Below, in pieces: positions 7,425 to 12,784 of a DNA stretch of 12,784 nucleotides (the first letter of the stretch is position 1; each line of letters opens with the position of its first letter). The stretch spans positions 1 to 12,784 of the forward strand of contig CAYOUJ010000061.1 in NCBI GenBank assembly GCA_964407165.1, written 5' to 3'. Made by a program: the position numbers and the translations under genes. The notes under the pieces were generated by a model. The model had not been told where the DNA came from. It ran no database searches and saw nothing but the letters and a program-made list of their open reading frames with translations. Source of the stretch: CAZPKH01 sp964407165. Its GTDB lineage: Bacteria > Bacteroidota > Bacteroidia > Bacteroidales > Muribaculaceae.

Positions 7425-7455
7425 CAAAGGTACGCACTTTTTTTAATCCTGCAAA
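7425..7455 (-). promoter_or_regulatory. Bacteroidetes-type promoter of tRNA-Phe
   Basis: On the minus strand, TTTG (7452-7455) is followed by exactly 19 nt and then TACCTTTG (7425-7432), an excellent match to the -33/-7 consensus TTTG-N19-21-TAnnTTTG. Transcription would start about 45 nt before the tRNA, leaving a short 5' leader for RNase P to remove. Confidence 0.85.
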
Positions 7456-7481
7456 TTATTTTGGCACTTTTTTAAAAACTT

Positions 7482-8003
7482 TTATGTAAGATGCTCATTT
7501 ACAATGTGCACCTCCAGGGCAAGCAGTTGGCGTTTGACATCGAGTCCGGCGTCATAGCCGGTGAGGGAGCCGCCGCTACCTATGACACGGTGGCAAGGTA
7601 TTACAATAGTGAGGGGGTTGACGGCACATGCGTTGGCAACGGCACGGACAGCTTTCGGGCGCCCGACTGCAGCGGCTATTTGGGCGTAAGTAGCTGTGAC
7701 GCCGTAGGGCAATTTGAGCAGCGCATCCCAGACGGCTTTCTGGAACGGGGTGCCGGCGGTGAGCAGGGGGAGGGTGAACTCGCGGCGGGTGCCGACGAAG
7801 TACTCCTCAAGCTGGGTGACGGCGCGGTCCATTAAGGGGTCGTCACCGACTACGATGGAGGCGCCCAATAGACGTGTGAGGCGTCGGTCGATGGCGTTGC
7901 GTTGCTTGCCCCCCGCCCAGTCGGTCATGACGAGGCGGCCGCCGTACGTGGCTATGAGCATCTCCCCAATCGGGGAAGTCCAGCGGCGAGTGAAGATGTT
8001 CAT
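7482..8003 (-). CDS. ogt: Methylated-DNA--[protein]-cysteine S-methyltransferase
   Basis: This suicide repair enzyme moves methyl groups from O6-alkylguanine in DNA to its own cysteine. With the start at 8003 it has 173 residues, normal for Ogt/AGT. The active site is PCHRV (136-140, acceptor Cys137). The DNA-binding helix-turn-helix stretch YAQIAAAVGRPKAVRAVANA contains the arginine finger (Arg120), followed by NP (129-130) and a C-terminal TGYDAGLDVKRQLLALE. The N-terminal domain (about 1-80) is the usual variable ribonuclease-H-like part. I chose the ATG at 8003 because it overlaps the TGA of the upstream small gene as ATGA, the normal mark of translational coupling; a longer reading from 8045 would run into that gene. 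Whether it is Ogt or the catalytic domain type of Ada cannot be decided, but no Ada N-domain is present. Confidence 0.93.
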   Translation of the reverse strand: MNIFTRRWTSPIGEMLIATYGGRLVMTDWAGGKQRNAIDRRLTRLLGASIVVGDDPLMDRAVTQLEEYFVGTRREFTLPLLTAGTPFQKAVWDALLKLPYGVTATYAQIAAAVGRPKAVRAVANACAVNPLTIVIPCHRVIGSGGSLTGYDAGLDVKRQLLALEVHIVNEHLT

Positions 8004-8200
8004 AGTAGCATGAGCATTATGAGCAGGCCGAGCATCATGGCGCATCCGCCGCGGGCGCCCTGCGGAGTAGTTGGCCGGTTGGAGGCCAGGCGGTCGGAGT
8101 AGTTGTACTGATGCTGCTGCACGGGCGGTTCTTCGGGGCCCATGTACCAGGGGTCTTCGGGATTCATCTCGCGGTAAAGGAGGTCGTCGTCTTCGTCCAT
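8000..8200 (-). CDS. Small putative tail-anchored membrane protein, 66 aa
   Basis: I do not recognise a family. The start at 8200 gives MDEDDDLLYREMNPEDPWYM, an acidic N-terminus, then a Pro/Gln/Tyr-rich middle, a basic stretch (NRPTTPQGARGG) and a C-terminal hydrophobic run (CAMMLGLLIMLMLL, residues 53-66). That order suggests a single C-terminal membrane anchor with the acidic part in the cytoplasm. An in-frame ATG at 8260 is less likely because it lies upstream of, and overlaps, the promoter box at 8249-8256. Its TGA overlaps the ATG of the alkyltransferase gene, so the pair is probably translated in a coupled way. A short coding length with unusual composition leaves some doubt, but the overlap and promoter support it. 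Confidence 0.65.
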   Translation of the reverse strand: MDEDDDLLYREMNPEDPWYMGPEEPPVQQHQYNYSDRLASNRPTTPQGARGGCAMMLGLLIMLMLL

Positions 8201-8248
8201 AGTGTTTAAACTTTGATTAGATGTGTAGGTGAAATGGTTGGTTTGGCG

Positions 8249-8256
8249 CAAATTTA
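8249..8256 (-). promoter_or_regulatory. Candidate -7 promoter box for the small protein-ogt pair
   Basis: The minus strand reads TAAATTTG, matching TAnnTTTG. Transcription would start near 8243, leaving a leader of about 43 nt to the ATG at 8200. The -33 region is weak. Confidence 0.5.
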
Positions 8257-8340
8257 GCATTGTGGGTGGGCAAGAATTGCGTACTGGCGTGTTAAATTTA
8301 TTTAAACCCCCATTTAGGCCCTACACATTATAAAATATAG

Positions 8341-8369
8341 ACGGCGAAAAGTGTGAAAAATTTTGCCGT
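8341..8369. repeat. Inverted repeat overlapping the rplM -33 box
   Basis: ACGGC-g-AAAA (8341-8350) pairs with TTTTGCCGT (8361-8369): nine base pairs with one bulged G and a 10-nt loop. The right arm contains the TTTTG that serves as the -33 element of the rplM promoter. This could be an operator, or a weak hairpin by chance. Confidence 0.4.
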
Positions 8370-8392
8370 TTGGATAAAAATGTCTACCTTTG
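8362..8392 (+). promoter_or_regulatory. Promoter of the rplM-rpsI-rpsB-tsf region
   Basis: TTTG (8362-8365), 19 nt, then TACCTTTG (8385-8392): an excellent Bacteroidetes -33/-7 promoter. Transcription should start near 8398, leaving a leader of about 105 nt before the GTG start of rplM. Confidence 0.88.
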
Positions 8393-8397
8393 CAGGC

Positions 8398-8504
8398 CGA
8401 TTATATCCAAATCAGACACGGGGACAGGTGTGCCCTGCCGGCTTTTGGCCGAGCCGACGGTGCATAGCGACCCCGCCTAAGTAACTATTAATTAATTAAC
8501 TAAA
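8398..8504 (+). ncRNA. Structured 5' leader of rplM, candidate r-protein autoregulatory RNA
   Basis: The leader folds as a closed junction. An outer stem CGGGG (8419-8423) / CCCCG (8471-8475) encloses two hairpins: CAGG (8425-8428) / CCTG (8434-8437), and CGGCT (8439-8443) / AGCCG (8452-8456). It is followed by an AT-rich, unpaired stretch (TAACTATTAATTAATTAAC) up to the start codon. Its position and GC-rich core in an AT-rich gap fit an L13-type leader. I recall an r-protein leader class before rplM in Bacteroidia but could not check the match. By analogy it would bind free L13 (or S9) and reduce translation. Confidence 0.6.
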
Positions 8505-8984
8505 GTGGATACCTTAAGTTACAAGACTCAGTTTCCCAACGCCCAGAGCGTAGAGAAGGAGTGGGTTGTCATCGACGCGACCGACCAGGTGCTCGGCCGT
8601 CTGTGCTCGCAGGTAGCGAAGATACTGCGCGGCAAGAACAAGCCCTCCTATTCGCCGAACATGGAGTGCGGCGACGAAGTGATCATCATTAATGCCGACA
8701 AGGTGCGCCTGACCGGCAAGAAGTGGACCGACCGCGAGTACATCCGCTACACCGGCTATCCCGGTGGCCAGCGCTACGCCAACCCGGAGGTGCTGATGAA
8801 GAAGTCGTTCAACAAGCACATCAAGCCGGGCATGCACCCGCTGTTCATCAAGGTGATGAAGGGCATGCTGCCGAAGAACCGTCTCGGGCGCCGCCTGATC
8901 GAGAACATGCACGTGTACAACGGTCCGGAGCATCCGCACCAGGCCCAGAACCCGAAAGTCATCGACATTAACAAAGTGAAGTAA
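8505..8984 (+). CDS. rplM: Large-subunit ribosomal protein L13 (uL13)
   Basis: L13 is an early-assembly protein of the 50S subunit that binds 23S rRNA. It has 159 residues, a little longer than usual because of an N-terminal lead and an insert (about 105-115) before the KGMLPKNRLGRRL signature. Other marks: WVVIDATDQVLGRLCSQVAK, IIINADKVRLTGKKW, YTGYPGGQR, VYNGPEHPHQAQNP. The start is GTG: the reading MDTLSYKT matches the N-terminus I recall in Bacteroidales L13, and no upstream in-frame ATG fits. rpsI follows after 9 nt, the conserved L13-S9 pair. Expression is probably set by the leader described upstream. Confidence 0.97.
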   Translation: MDTLSYKTQFPNAQSVEKEWVVIDATDQVLGRLCSQVAKILRGKNKPSYSPNMECGDEVIIINADKVRLTGKKWTDREYIRYTGYPGGQRYANPEVLMKKSFNKHIKPGMHPLFIKVMKGMLPKNRLGRRLIENMHVYNGPEHPHQAQNPKVIDINKVK

Positions 8985-8993
8985 ACCCCGCAC

Positions 8994-9380
8994 ATGGAAA
9001 CAGTAAATGCAGTAGGACGCCGCAAAGCAGCTGTAGCTCGCGTGATTGTCTCTGAAGGCAACGGCGCCATCGTCATCAACAAACGCCCCCTGGAGGTGTA
9101 CTTCCCCTCGTCGATCCTCCAGTACATCGTAAAGCAACCGCTTAACCTGCTCAGCGTGGCCGGCAACTATGACATCAAGGTCAACCTTGACGGTGGCGGC
9201 TACAAGGGACAGGCCGAGGCCCTGCGCCTGGCCATCGCCCGCGCGCTGGTGAAGATCAACCCCGAAGACAAGAGCGCGCTGCGCGCCGAGGGCTTCATGA
9301 CCCGCGACCCGCGCGCCGTCGAGCGCAAGAAGCCCGGCCAGCCCAAGGCCCGCAAGCGCTTCCAGTTCAGCAAGCGTTAA
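8994..9380 (+). CDS. rpsI: Small-subunit ribosomal protein S9 (uS9)
   Basis: S9 lies in the head of the 30S subunit with its C-terminal tail reaching the P-site tRNA. It has 128 residues, the expected size. Signatures: NAVGRRKAAVARV near the start, VNLDGGGYKGQAEALRLAIARAL in the middle, FMTRDPRAVERKKPGQPKAR, and the conserved terminal SKR that touches tRNA. It is 9 nt after rplM and shares its promoter. A 232-nt gap with repeats separates it from rpsB. Confidence 0.98.
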   Translation: METVNAVGRRKAAVARVIVSEGNGAIVINKRPLEVYFPSSILQYIVKQPLNLLSVAGNYDIKVNLDGGGYKGQAEALRLAIARALVKINPEDKSALRAEGFMTRDPRAVERKKPGQPKARKRFQFSKR

Positions 9381-9396
9381 CCGTAACAGAGTAATT

Positions 9397-9447
9397 GAGT
9401 TAATGAGTTAATGAGTTGATGAGTTAAAGGCTTAAAGATTTAAAGGC
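9397..9447. repeat. Tandem 8-nt repeats between rpsI and rpsB
   Basis: GAGTTAAT at 9397 and 9405, GAGTTGAT at 9413 and GAGTTAAA at 9421 form four tandem 8-mers. They run into a second series of TTAAAGGC, TTAAAGAT and TTAAAGGC (9424-9447). A further TACTTAATTACTT-like stretch lies at 9475-9490. No coding potential is seen. Confidence 0.8.
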
Positions 9448-9531
9448 TGTTTAATGACGCGCTCACCACTCACTATTTACTTAATTACTTATCCTTCCGC
9501 CCTCTCCCCTCGTGTTTAGTATCTAAATCGC

Positions 9532-9563
9532 TGCGGATGGCCATGAACCTCTACCCTACCGCA
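9532..9563 (+). promoter_or_regulatory. Possible small hairpin in the rpsB leader
   Basis: TGCGG (9532-9536) pairs with CCGCA (9559-9563) about 50 nt before the rpsB start, followed by an A-rich stretch (AAACAAAAAAC) that probably acts as the ribosome landing site. No TAnnTTTG box was found in this gap. S2 often controls its own operon, so an S2 site here is possible but unproven. Confidence 0.3.
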
Positions 9564-9612
9564 CGGTTGAAATCAAAAGAACGTAAACAATCTCAAAAAC
9601 AAACAAAAAACT

Positions 9613-10485
9613 ATGTCAACTCCCAATTTTGACCAGCTTCTCGAAGCAGGTTGCCATTTCGGCCACCTCAAAAGAAAATGGAACCCTGCCATGGCTCCCT
9701 ACATCTTCATGGAGCGCAACGGTATCCACATTATCGACCTCTACAAGACGGCTGCGAAGCTCGACGAGGCCGCTAATGCGCTCCGCGGCATAGCCAAGTC
9801 AGGCAAGAAGGTGCTCTTCGTTGCCACCAAGAAGCAGGCCAAGCAAGTGATAGCCGACAAGGCATCCTCCATCAACATGCCCTACGTCATCGAGCGCTGG
9901 CCCGGTGGCATGCTCACCAACTTCAACACCATCCGCAAGGCCATCAAGAAGATGACCACCATCGACAAGATGACCAAGGACGGTACGTTCGACAACCTGT
10001 CGAAGCGCGAGAAGCTGCAGATTACCCGCCAGCGCGCCAAGCTGGAGAAGACCCTCGGCTCCATCGCCGACCTCAACCGTCTGCCCAACGCCCTGTTCGT
10101 CGTCGACGTGATGAAGGAGCACATCGCCGTTGCCGAGGCCAACCGCCTGGGCATCCCCGTGTTTGCCATCGTCGACACCAACTCCGACCCCACGAACGTC
10201 GACTTCGTCATCCCCGCCAACGACGACGCCTCCAAGAGCATCGAGATCATCCTCGACACCATTGTCAAGGCCATGGCCGAGGGCATCGAGGAGCGCAAGG
10301 TAGAGAAGGCTGACGAGAAGGCCGCCGAGGCCGAGGCCGAGGAGGCCGCCGAGCCGGCACCCCGCACCCGCGAGCGCCGCCGCGTGCGCAAGAGCGAGCC
10401 TGCAGCCGCTCCCGCAGCAGAGGCTCCCGCAGCTGCCCCCGAGGCTCCCGCAGCCCCCGCGGCAGAGGCTCCCGCCGCCGAGTAA
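9613..10485 (+). CDS. rpsB: Small-subunit ribosomal protein S2 (uS2) with long Ala/Pro/Glu tail
   Basis: S2 joins the 30S subunit late, between head and body. The conserved core (about 1-228) carries LLEAGCHFGHLKRKWNPAMA, ERNGIHIIDLYKT, RWPGGMLTNFNTI and FAIVDTNSDPTNVDFVIPAN. The protein has 290 residues against about 240 in E. coli. The extra part (about 229-290) has an acidic segment (KAAEAEAEEAAEPAP), a basic cluster (RTRERRRVRK) and a repetitive Ala/Pro/Glu tail (APAAEAPAAAPEAPAAPAAE) built on GCTCCCGCAG-like DNA repeats. Shorter basic/acidic tails on S2 occur in relatives; this one is unusually low in complexity. tsf follows after 95 nt, the usual partner. Confidence 0.97.
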   Translation: MSTPNFDQLLEAGCHFGHLKRKWNPAMAPYIFMERNGIHIIDLYKTAAKLDEAANALRGIAKSGKKVLFVATKKQAKQVIADKASSINMPYVIERWPGGMLTNFNTIRKAIKKMTTIDKMTKDGTFDNLSKREKLQITRQRAKLEKTLGSIADLNRLPNALFVVDVMKEHIAVAEANRLGIPVFAIVDTNSDPTNVDFVIPANDDASKSIEIILDTIVKAMAEGIEERKVEKADEKAAEAEAEEAAEPAPRTRERRRVRKSEPAAAPAAEAPAAAPEAPAAPAAEAPAAE

Positions 10486-10497
10486 CACATCAGGCAT

Positions 10498-10537
10498 AAA
10501 ATTTCGAGATTTCGAAATTCCGAAATCTCGAAATTTT
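10498..10537 (+). terminator. Perfect 17-bp hairpin between rpsB and tsf
   Basis: AAAATTTCGAGATTTCG (10498-10514) pairs perfectly with 10521-10537 across a 6-nt loop, and the right arm ends in five T residues (10534-10538). The stem is AT-rich, built on ATTTCGA-like repeats. It could act as a partial terminator, an mRNA-stabilising hairpin or a processing site between the S2 and EF-Ts cistrons. The A/C-rich leader that follows (10547-10577) has AAAAACC-like repeats. Confidence 0.6.
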
Positions 10538-10580
10538 TGCCGACAACTAAAAACCAAAAACCTAAAAACCCAAAACCGAT

Positions 10581-11573
10581 ATGGCAGTAACAATGGCAGA
10601 GATCACCAAGCTGCGCCACCTTACCAGCGCCGGCCTGATGGACTGCAAGAAAGCCCTTACTGAAACTAACGGCGACATCGACGCCGCCGTAGAGATCCTG
10701 CGCAAGAAAGGCCAGGCCATCGCCGCCAAGCGCGAAGACCGCAAGGCCTCCGAAGGCTGCGTGCTCGCCGGCACCAACGGCAACTTCGCCGCAGTGCTCG
10801 CCCTGAACTGCGAGACCGACTTCGTGGCCCAGAACGCAGGCTTCGTCGCCCTGACCCAGAAGCTTCTCGACATCGCCCTCCAGGGCAAGGTAGCCGACCT
10901 CGAGGCCCTTAAGGCAGTCGTAGTCGACGGCCAGACCGTAGCCGACATGGTCACCGAAGAGTCGGGCAAGACCGGCGAGAAGACCGAGATAGGCGCCTAC
11001 GAGACCGTGGAGGCTCCCTCCGTTGCTTCGTACAACCACTTCAACAAGAAGCTCGCCACCGTCGTCGCCTTCAACCAGGAGGGCGTCGATCCGCAGGTGG
11101 GCAAGGAGATAGCCATGCAGGTGGCGTCGATGAACCCCGTGGCTCCGCGCCGCGAGGACGTGCCCCAGAGCGTCATCGACACCGAGAAGGCCGTGGCCAT
11201 CGAGAAGACCAAGCAGGAGCAGGTGCAGAAGGCCGTCGAGAGCGCCCTGAAGAAGGCCGGTCTCAACCCCAACCACTTCGACTCTGAGGATCACATCGAG
11301 AGCAACACCTCCAAGGGCTGGATCACCGCCGAGGAGGCCGAGAAGGGCCGCGCCATCATCAAGGCTACATCCGAGCAGAAGGCCGCAAACCTCCCCGAGG
11401 CCATGATTGAGAACATCACCAAGGGCCGCATCAACAAGTTCTTCAAGGAGCAGGTGCTCATGGAGCAGGACTTCATCAGCGGCGACAAGGTGACCGTCGG
11501 CGAGTACCTCAACAAGACCTCGAAGGGTCTGGAGGCCATCGCCTTCAAGCGCGTCAACCTCAACGAGGACTAA
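10581..11573 (+). CDS. tsf: Translation elongation factor Ts
   Basis: EF-Ts is the nucleotide-exchange factor that releases GDP from EF-Tu. It has 330 residues. The N-terminal UBA-like domain shows ITKLRHLTSAGLMDCKKALT and DIDAAVEILRKKG; the EF-Tu contact TDFVAQN is at 79-85; the two core subdomains and a C-terminal module (MIENITKGRINKFFKEQVLM) are complete. The length is above the roughly 280 of E. coli, in line with Bacteroidetes forms that carry an insert in the C-terminal half (about 185-280). The start MAVTMAEITKLR matches the usual start in the group; Met5 is an alternative. It ends the plus-strand cluster and is followed by two strong hairpins. Confidence 0.97.
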   Translation: MAVTMAEITKLRHLTSAGLMDCKKALTETNGDIDAAVEILRKKGQAIAAKREDRKASEGCVLAGTNGNFAAVLALNCETDFVAQNAGFVALTQKLLDIALQGKVADLEALKAVVVDGQTVADMVTEESGKTGEKTEIGAYETVEAPSVASYNHFNKKLATVVAFNQEGVDPQVGKEIAMQVASMNPVAPRREDVPQSVIDTEKAVAIEKTKQEQVQKAVESALKKAGLNPNHFDSEDHIESNTSKGWITAEEAEKGRAIIKATSEQKAANLPEAMIENITKGRINKFFKEQVLMEQDFISGDKVTVGEYLNKTSKGLEAIAFKRVNLNED

Positions 11574-11582
11574 TCACATAGT

Positions 11583-11663
11583 TTATAACTTATAACTTAT
11601 AACTTATAACTGCCATCCGGGAGGGCTTTGCTTGCCCTGATGGCAGTTATAAGTTATAAGTTA
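11583..11663. terminator. Long hairpin with TTATAAC repeats after tsf
   Basis: A perfect 25-nt inverted repeat (11593-11617 with 11639-11663) joins a TTATAAC-repeat segment to TGCCATC. The 21-nt loop adds an inner AGGGC/GCCCT pairing (11622-11626 with 11634-11638). The left side has four TTATAAC copies (11583-11610), one and a half more than the right. No long T-run follows, so it may end or stabilise transcripts from both convergent genes. Confidence 0.65.
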
Positions 11664-11667
11664 CAAG

Positions 11668-11699
11668 GAAGTGGCCACAGCTCACGCGGTGGCCACTTC
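11668..11699. terminator. Second hairpin in the tsf/barrel convergent gap
   Basis: GAAGTGGCCAC (11668-11678) pairs perfectly with GTGGCCACTTC (11689-11699) over a 10-nt loop. It has no clear T-run on either side. Together with the hairpin before it, it probably separates tsf from the minus-strand barrel gene. Confidence 0.6.
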
Positions 11700-11776
11700 A
11701 CATTCATCTATCCCAAAAGGGAAATTTAGGACTTTTGCCGGATACAAGCCAATCGTTACCAATTGGTTGATATGCT

Positions 11777-12463
11777 TTATAAGACGAAGTTATATCCAAT
11801 GTAGATGTTAGCCACAGTCTCGTTCTTGGTCTTGTTGCCGCCCTTGTCGATGCGAGTGAGACCCCAGTCCTGGGTCAGGCCAATCACATAGCGGTCCTTG
11901 ACAGTCACCTCCATGCCGTAGCGGATGCCGCAGTCAAAGCGCTTGATATAGTCGAAGACATCAACGTTCTCATCGGGGATATTGCCTACGCTGGCATTTC
12001 CCTTGAACTTGTTCTTGCCGAAGACTCCGCAGTCGAAGTAGGCGCCGGCCACTATGGAAAGGTTCCAAGACTCGGAACTCAGCAGCTGATACCATGCCAT
12101 GATGGGAATTTCAAGATAGTAAGGGGAGTAAGTCTCCTCGAAGTCGAAGCTGACCTTGGTTCCCAGTATCTCGCCGCCGCCGCTCTGAGAGAACTTGGTG
12201 CCACGCCCTACCAGGTTGAGGCCGCTGCGGAGACCCCAATAGGTGCCGCGGCTCTCCTTCATTGCCGTCCAGTCGACGGTGACTCCGAAGTTAGGACGCA
12301 CTACCATATCATTGCCGGAGATGTCGCCCGTGAAAGATGTAAACCCGATGCCCACGGTGGGACGGATGGTGAAGCGCCCTGACTCATTGACGTCGTTGCG
12401 CATCTGACAGAAGGCGGGGATAGCCAGTATCACAGCCACAAGCACAATAAAAAATTTTTTCAT
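11777..12463 (-). CDS. Outer-membrane beta-barrel protein, PorT-like
   Basis: The protein has 228 residues. MKKFFIVLVAVILAIPAFCQ is a signal peptide, probably cut before or after Gln20; Cys19 lacks a proper lipobox. The mature chain alternates hydrophobic and polar residues in strands such as FTIRPTVGIGFTSFTGDISG, FGVTVDWTAM, GTYWGLRSGLNLVGRG, YYLEIPIMAWYQ, WNLSIVAGAYFDCGVFG, IRYGMEVTVKDRYVIGLTQDW and ANIYIGYNFVL. The LEIPIM strand and size fit the PorT-family barrel domain common in Bacteroidetes, probably an eight-stranded barrel. The role is unknown; such small barrels can be porin-like or structural. Two Cys in the mature chain (144, 178) could pair. It is convergent with tsf. No clear promoter lies directly upstream; the structured segment at 12537-12701 precedes it on the same strand. 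Confidence 0.85.
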   Translation of the reverse strand: MKKFFIVLVAVILAIPAFCQMRNDVNESGRFTIRPTVGIGFTSFTGDISGNDMVVRPNFGVTVDWTAMKESRGTYWGLRSGLNLVGRGTKFSQSGGGEILGTKVSFDFEETYSPYYLEIPIMAWYQLLSSESWNLSIVAGAYFDCGVFGKNKFKGNASVGNIPDENVDVFDYIKRFDCGIRYGMEVTVKDRYVIGLTQDWGLTRIDKGGNKTKNETVANIYIGYNFVL

Positions 12464-12504
12464 TGAACAGAAATAGTGTATTTGCCGCGTGCTTCCCTAC
12501 CGCA

Positions 12505-12527
12505 ACTGACTGGTAAAAGACTGACTG
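12505..12527. repeat. Direct repeat upstream of the barrel gene
   Basis: ACTGACTG occurs at 12505-12512 and again at 12520-12527, 15 bp apart, some 42-64 bp before the barrel ATG. It could be a pair of regulator half-sites or a chance repeat. Confidence 0.4.
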
Positions 12528-12536
12528 ATAAGGCAC

Positions 12537-12635
12537 AAAATAAAAACGTGGGAAACAATGCCCTGCTTATTCCCGTCGTTGAAGGCCCTGAGACTGCCTA
12601 TCTGGTCAAGAATAAGCAGTCGGTTAGCCCACGTT
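12537..12635 (-). ncRNA. Candidate structured RNA or attenuator leader
   Basis: On the minus strand an outer 8-bp stem AACGTGGG/CCCACGTT (12628-12635 with 12545-12552) encloses a perfect 10-bp stem CTGCTTATTC/GAATAAGCAG (12610-12619 with 12563-12572) and a weaker inner helix (12604-12609 with 12579-12587). The outer stem is followed directly by TTTATTTT (12544-12537), a terminator-like tail, which sets the strand. It lies 74 nt before the barrel ATG, so it may be a small RNA or a leader that ends transcription early. I compared it from memory with 6S, SRP, tmRNA and TPP riboswitch features and found no convincing match. Confidence 0.5.
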
Positions 12636-12701
12636 AGATTATATATGTGTCACTTGTATGGCGAAGCGAACGCGCGACGCCAACCGTGGCATATATAATC
12701 T
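12636..12701. repeat. Long imperfect hairpin abutting the candidate RNA
   Basis: AGATTATATATG (12636-12647) and CATATATAATCT (12690-12701) are perfect 12-nt inverted repeats. Inside, CAC/GTG (12651-12653 with 12686-12688) and TGGCG/CGCCA (12659-12663 with 12678-12682) extend the stem, with a GC-rich tip. It touches the neighbouring structure with no gap. Beyond it to the window end (12702-12784) I see only short CTAAAT-type repeats and no gene. Confidence 0.55.
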
Positions 12702-12784
12702 GCCCTGAGCGCTTGCGGCTGCACTATCTTCGTAACTACTCAGCGAATAGCTAAATAAAGCTAAATTTAGTGTCAAAACTAAAT

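Noticed and set aside
7280..7489. A 69-codon plus-strand frame containing VTRNRTGDTRIFSPLLYQLS
   Set aside because: This peptide is the familiar false translation of the complement of a tRNA gene; the tRNA-Phe on the minus strand explains it.
9882..11294. A 470-codon open frame on the minus strand across rpsB and tsf
   Set aside because: It is antisense to two unmistakable genes and their hairpin-bearing gap, with a Leu/Gly/Ser-rich product typical of a shadow frame in GC-rich coding DNA.
12537..12701. An integron attC site, 6S RNA or TPP riboswitch at the right edge
   Set aside because: A GTTAGAT box and a CTGAGA string can be found, but the paired attC box, the 6S central-bubble layout and the TPP core GAACCTGAT are not present, and no integrase or thiamine gene is nearby.

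Overview
The window is a mostly housekeeping stretch of a Bacteroidales chromosome. The evidence is TAnnTTTG-type -7 promoter boxes (two with a TTTG -33 box 19 bp upstream), A-rich leaders in place of Shine-Dalgarno sites, an L13 that starts on GTG with the order-typical MDTLSYKT, the clusters rplM-rpsI-rpsB-tsf and rsfS-ftsH, and a PorT-like outer-membrane barrel. A Muribaculaceae-like genome is a guess from composition and repeat style. I cannot assign a genus.

Layout. (1) 1-1911, plus strand, AT-rich: a large secreted protein whose start lies off the left edge, then a tiny lipoprotein. (2) 1912-2240: a nested REP-like palindromic element between convergent genes. (3) 2241-7243, minus strand, GC-rich: in transcription order an aminotransferase, a LolC/E-type FtsX permease, rsfS and ftsH. 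(4) 7252-8200, minus strand: a small membrane-anchored protein translationally coupled to an O6-alkylguanine-DNA alkyltransferase, then tRNA-Phe(GAA) with its own promoter and terminator; the terminator ends 8 nt before the aminotransferase start. (5) 8341-11573, plus strand: a promoter, a structured leader, rplM, rpsI, rpsB and tsf. (6) 11583-11699: two strong hairpins between convergent genes. (7) 11777-12463, minus strand: a PorT-like barrel. (8) 12464-12784: no protein gene, but two abutting long stem structures, one ending in a minus-strand U-rich tail.

How the genes fit together: L13, S9, S2 and EF-Ts form a translation module, RsfS silences ribosomes and tRNA-Phe adds to it. FtsH and the FtsX-type permease serve the cell envelope. 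The alkyltransferase repairs DNA.

No defence, biosynthetic or mobile gene system is visible. The least explained parts are non-coding: the structured locus at the right edge, the folded rplM leader, the hairpin between rpsB and tsf, the REP-like element, and short-period (7-8 nt) repeats in several gaps.
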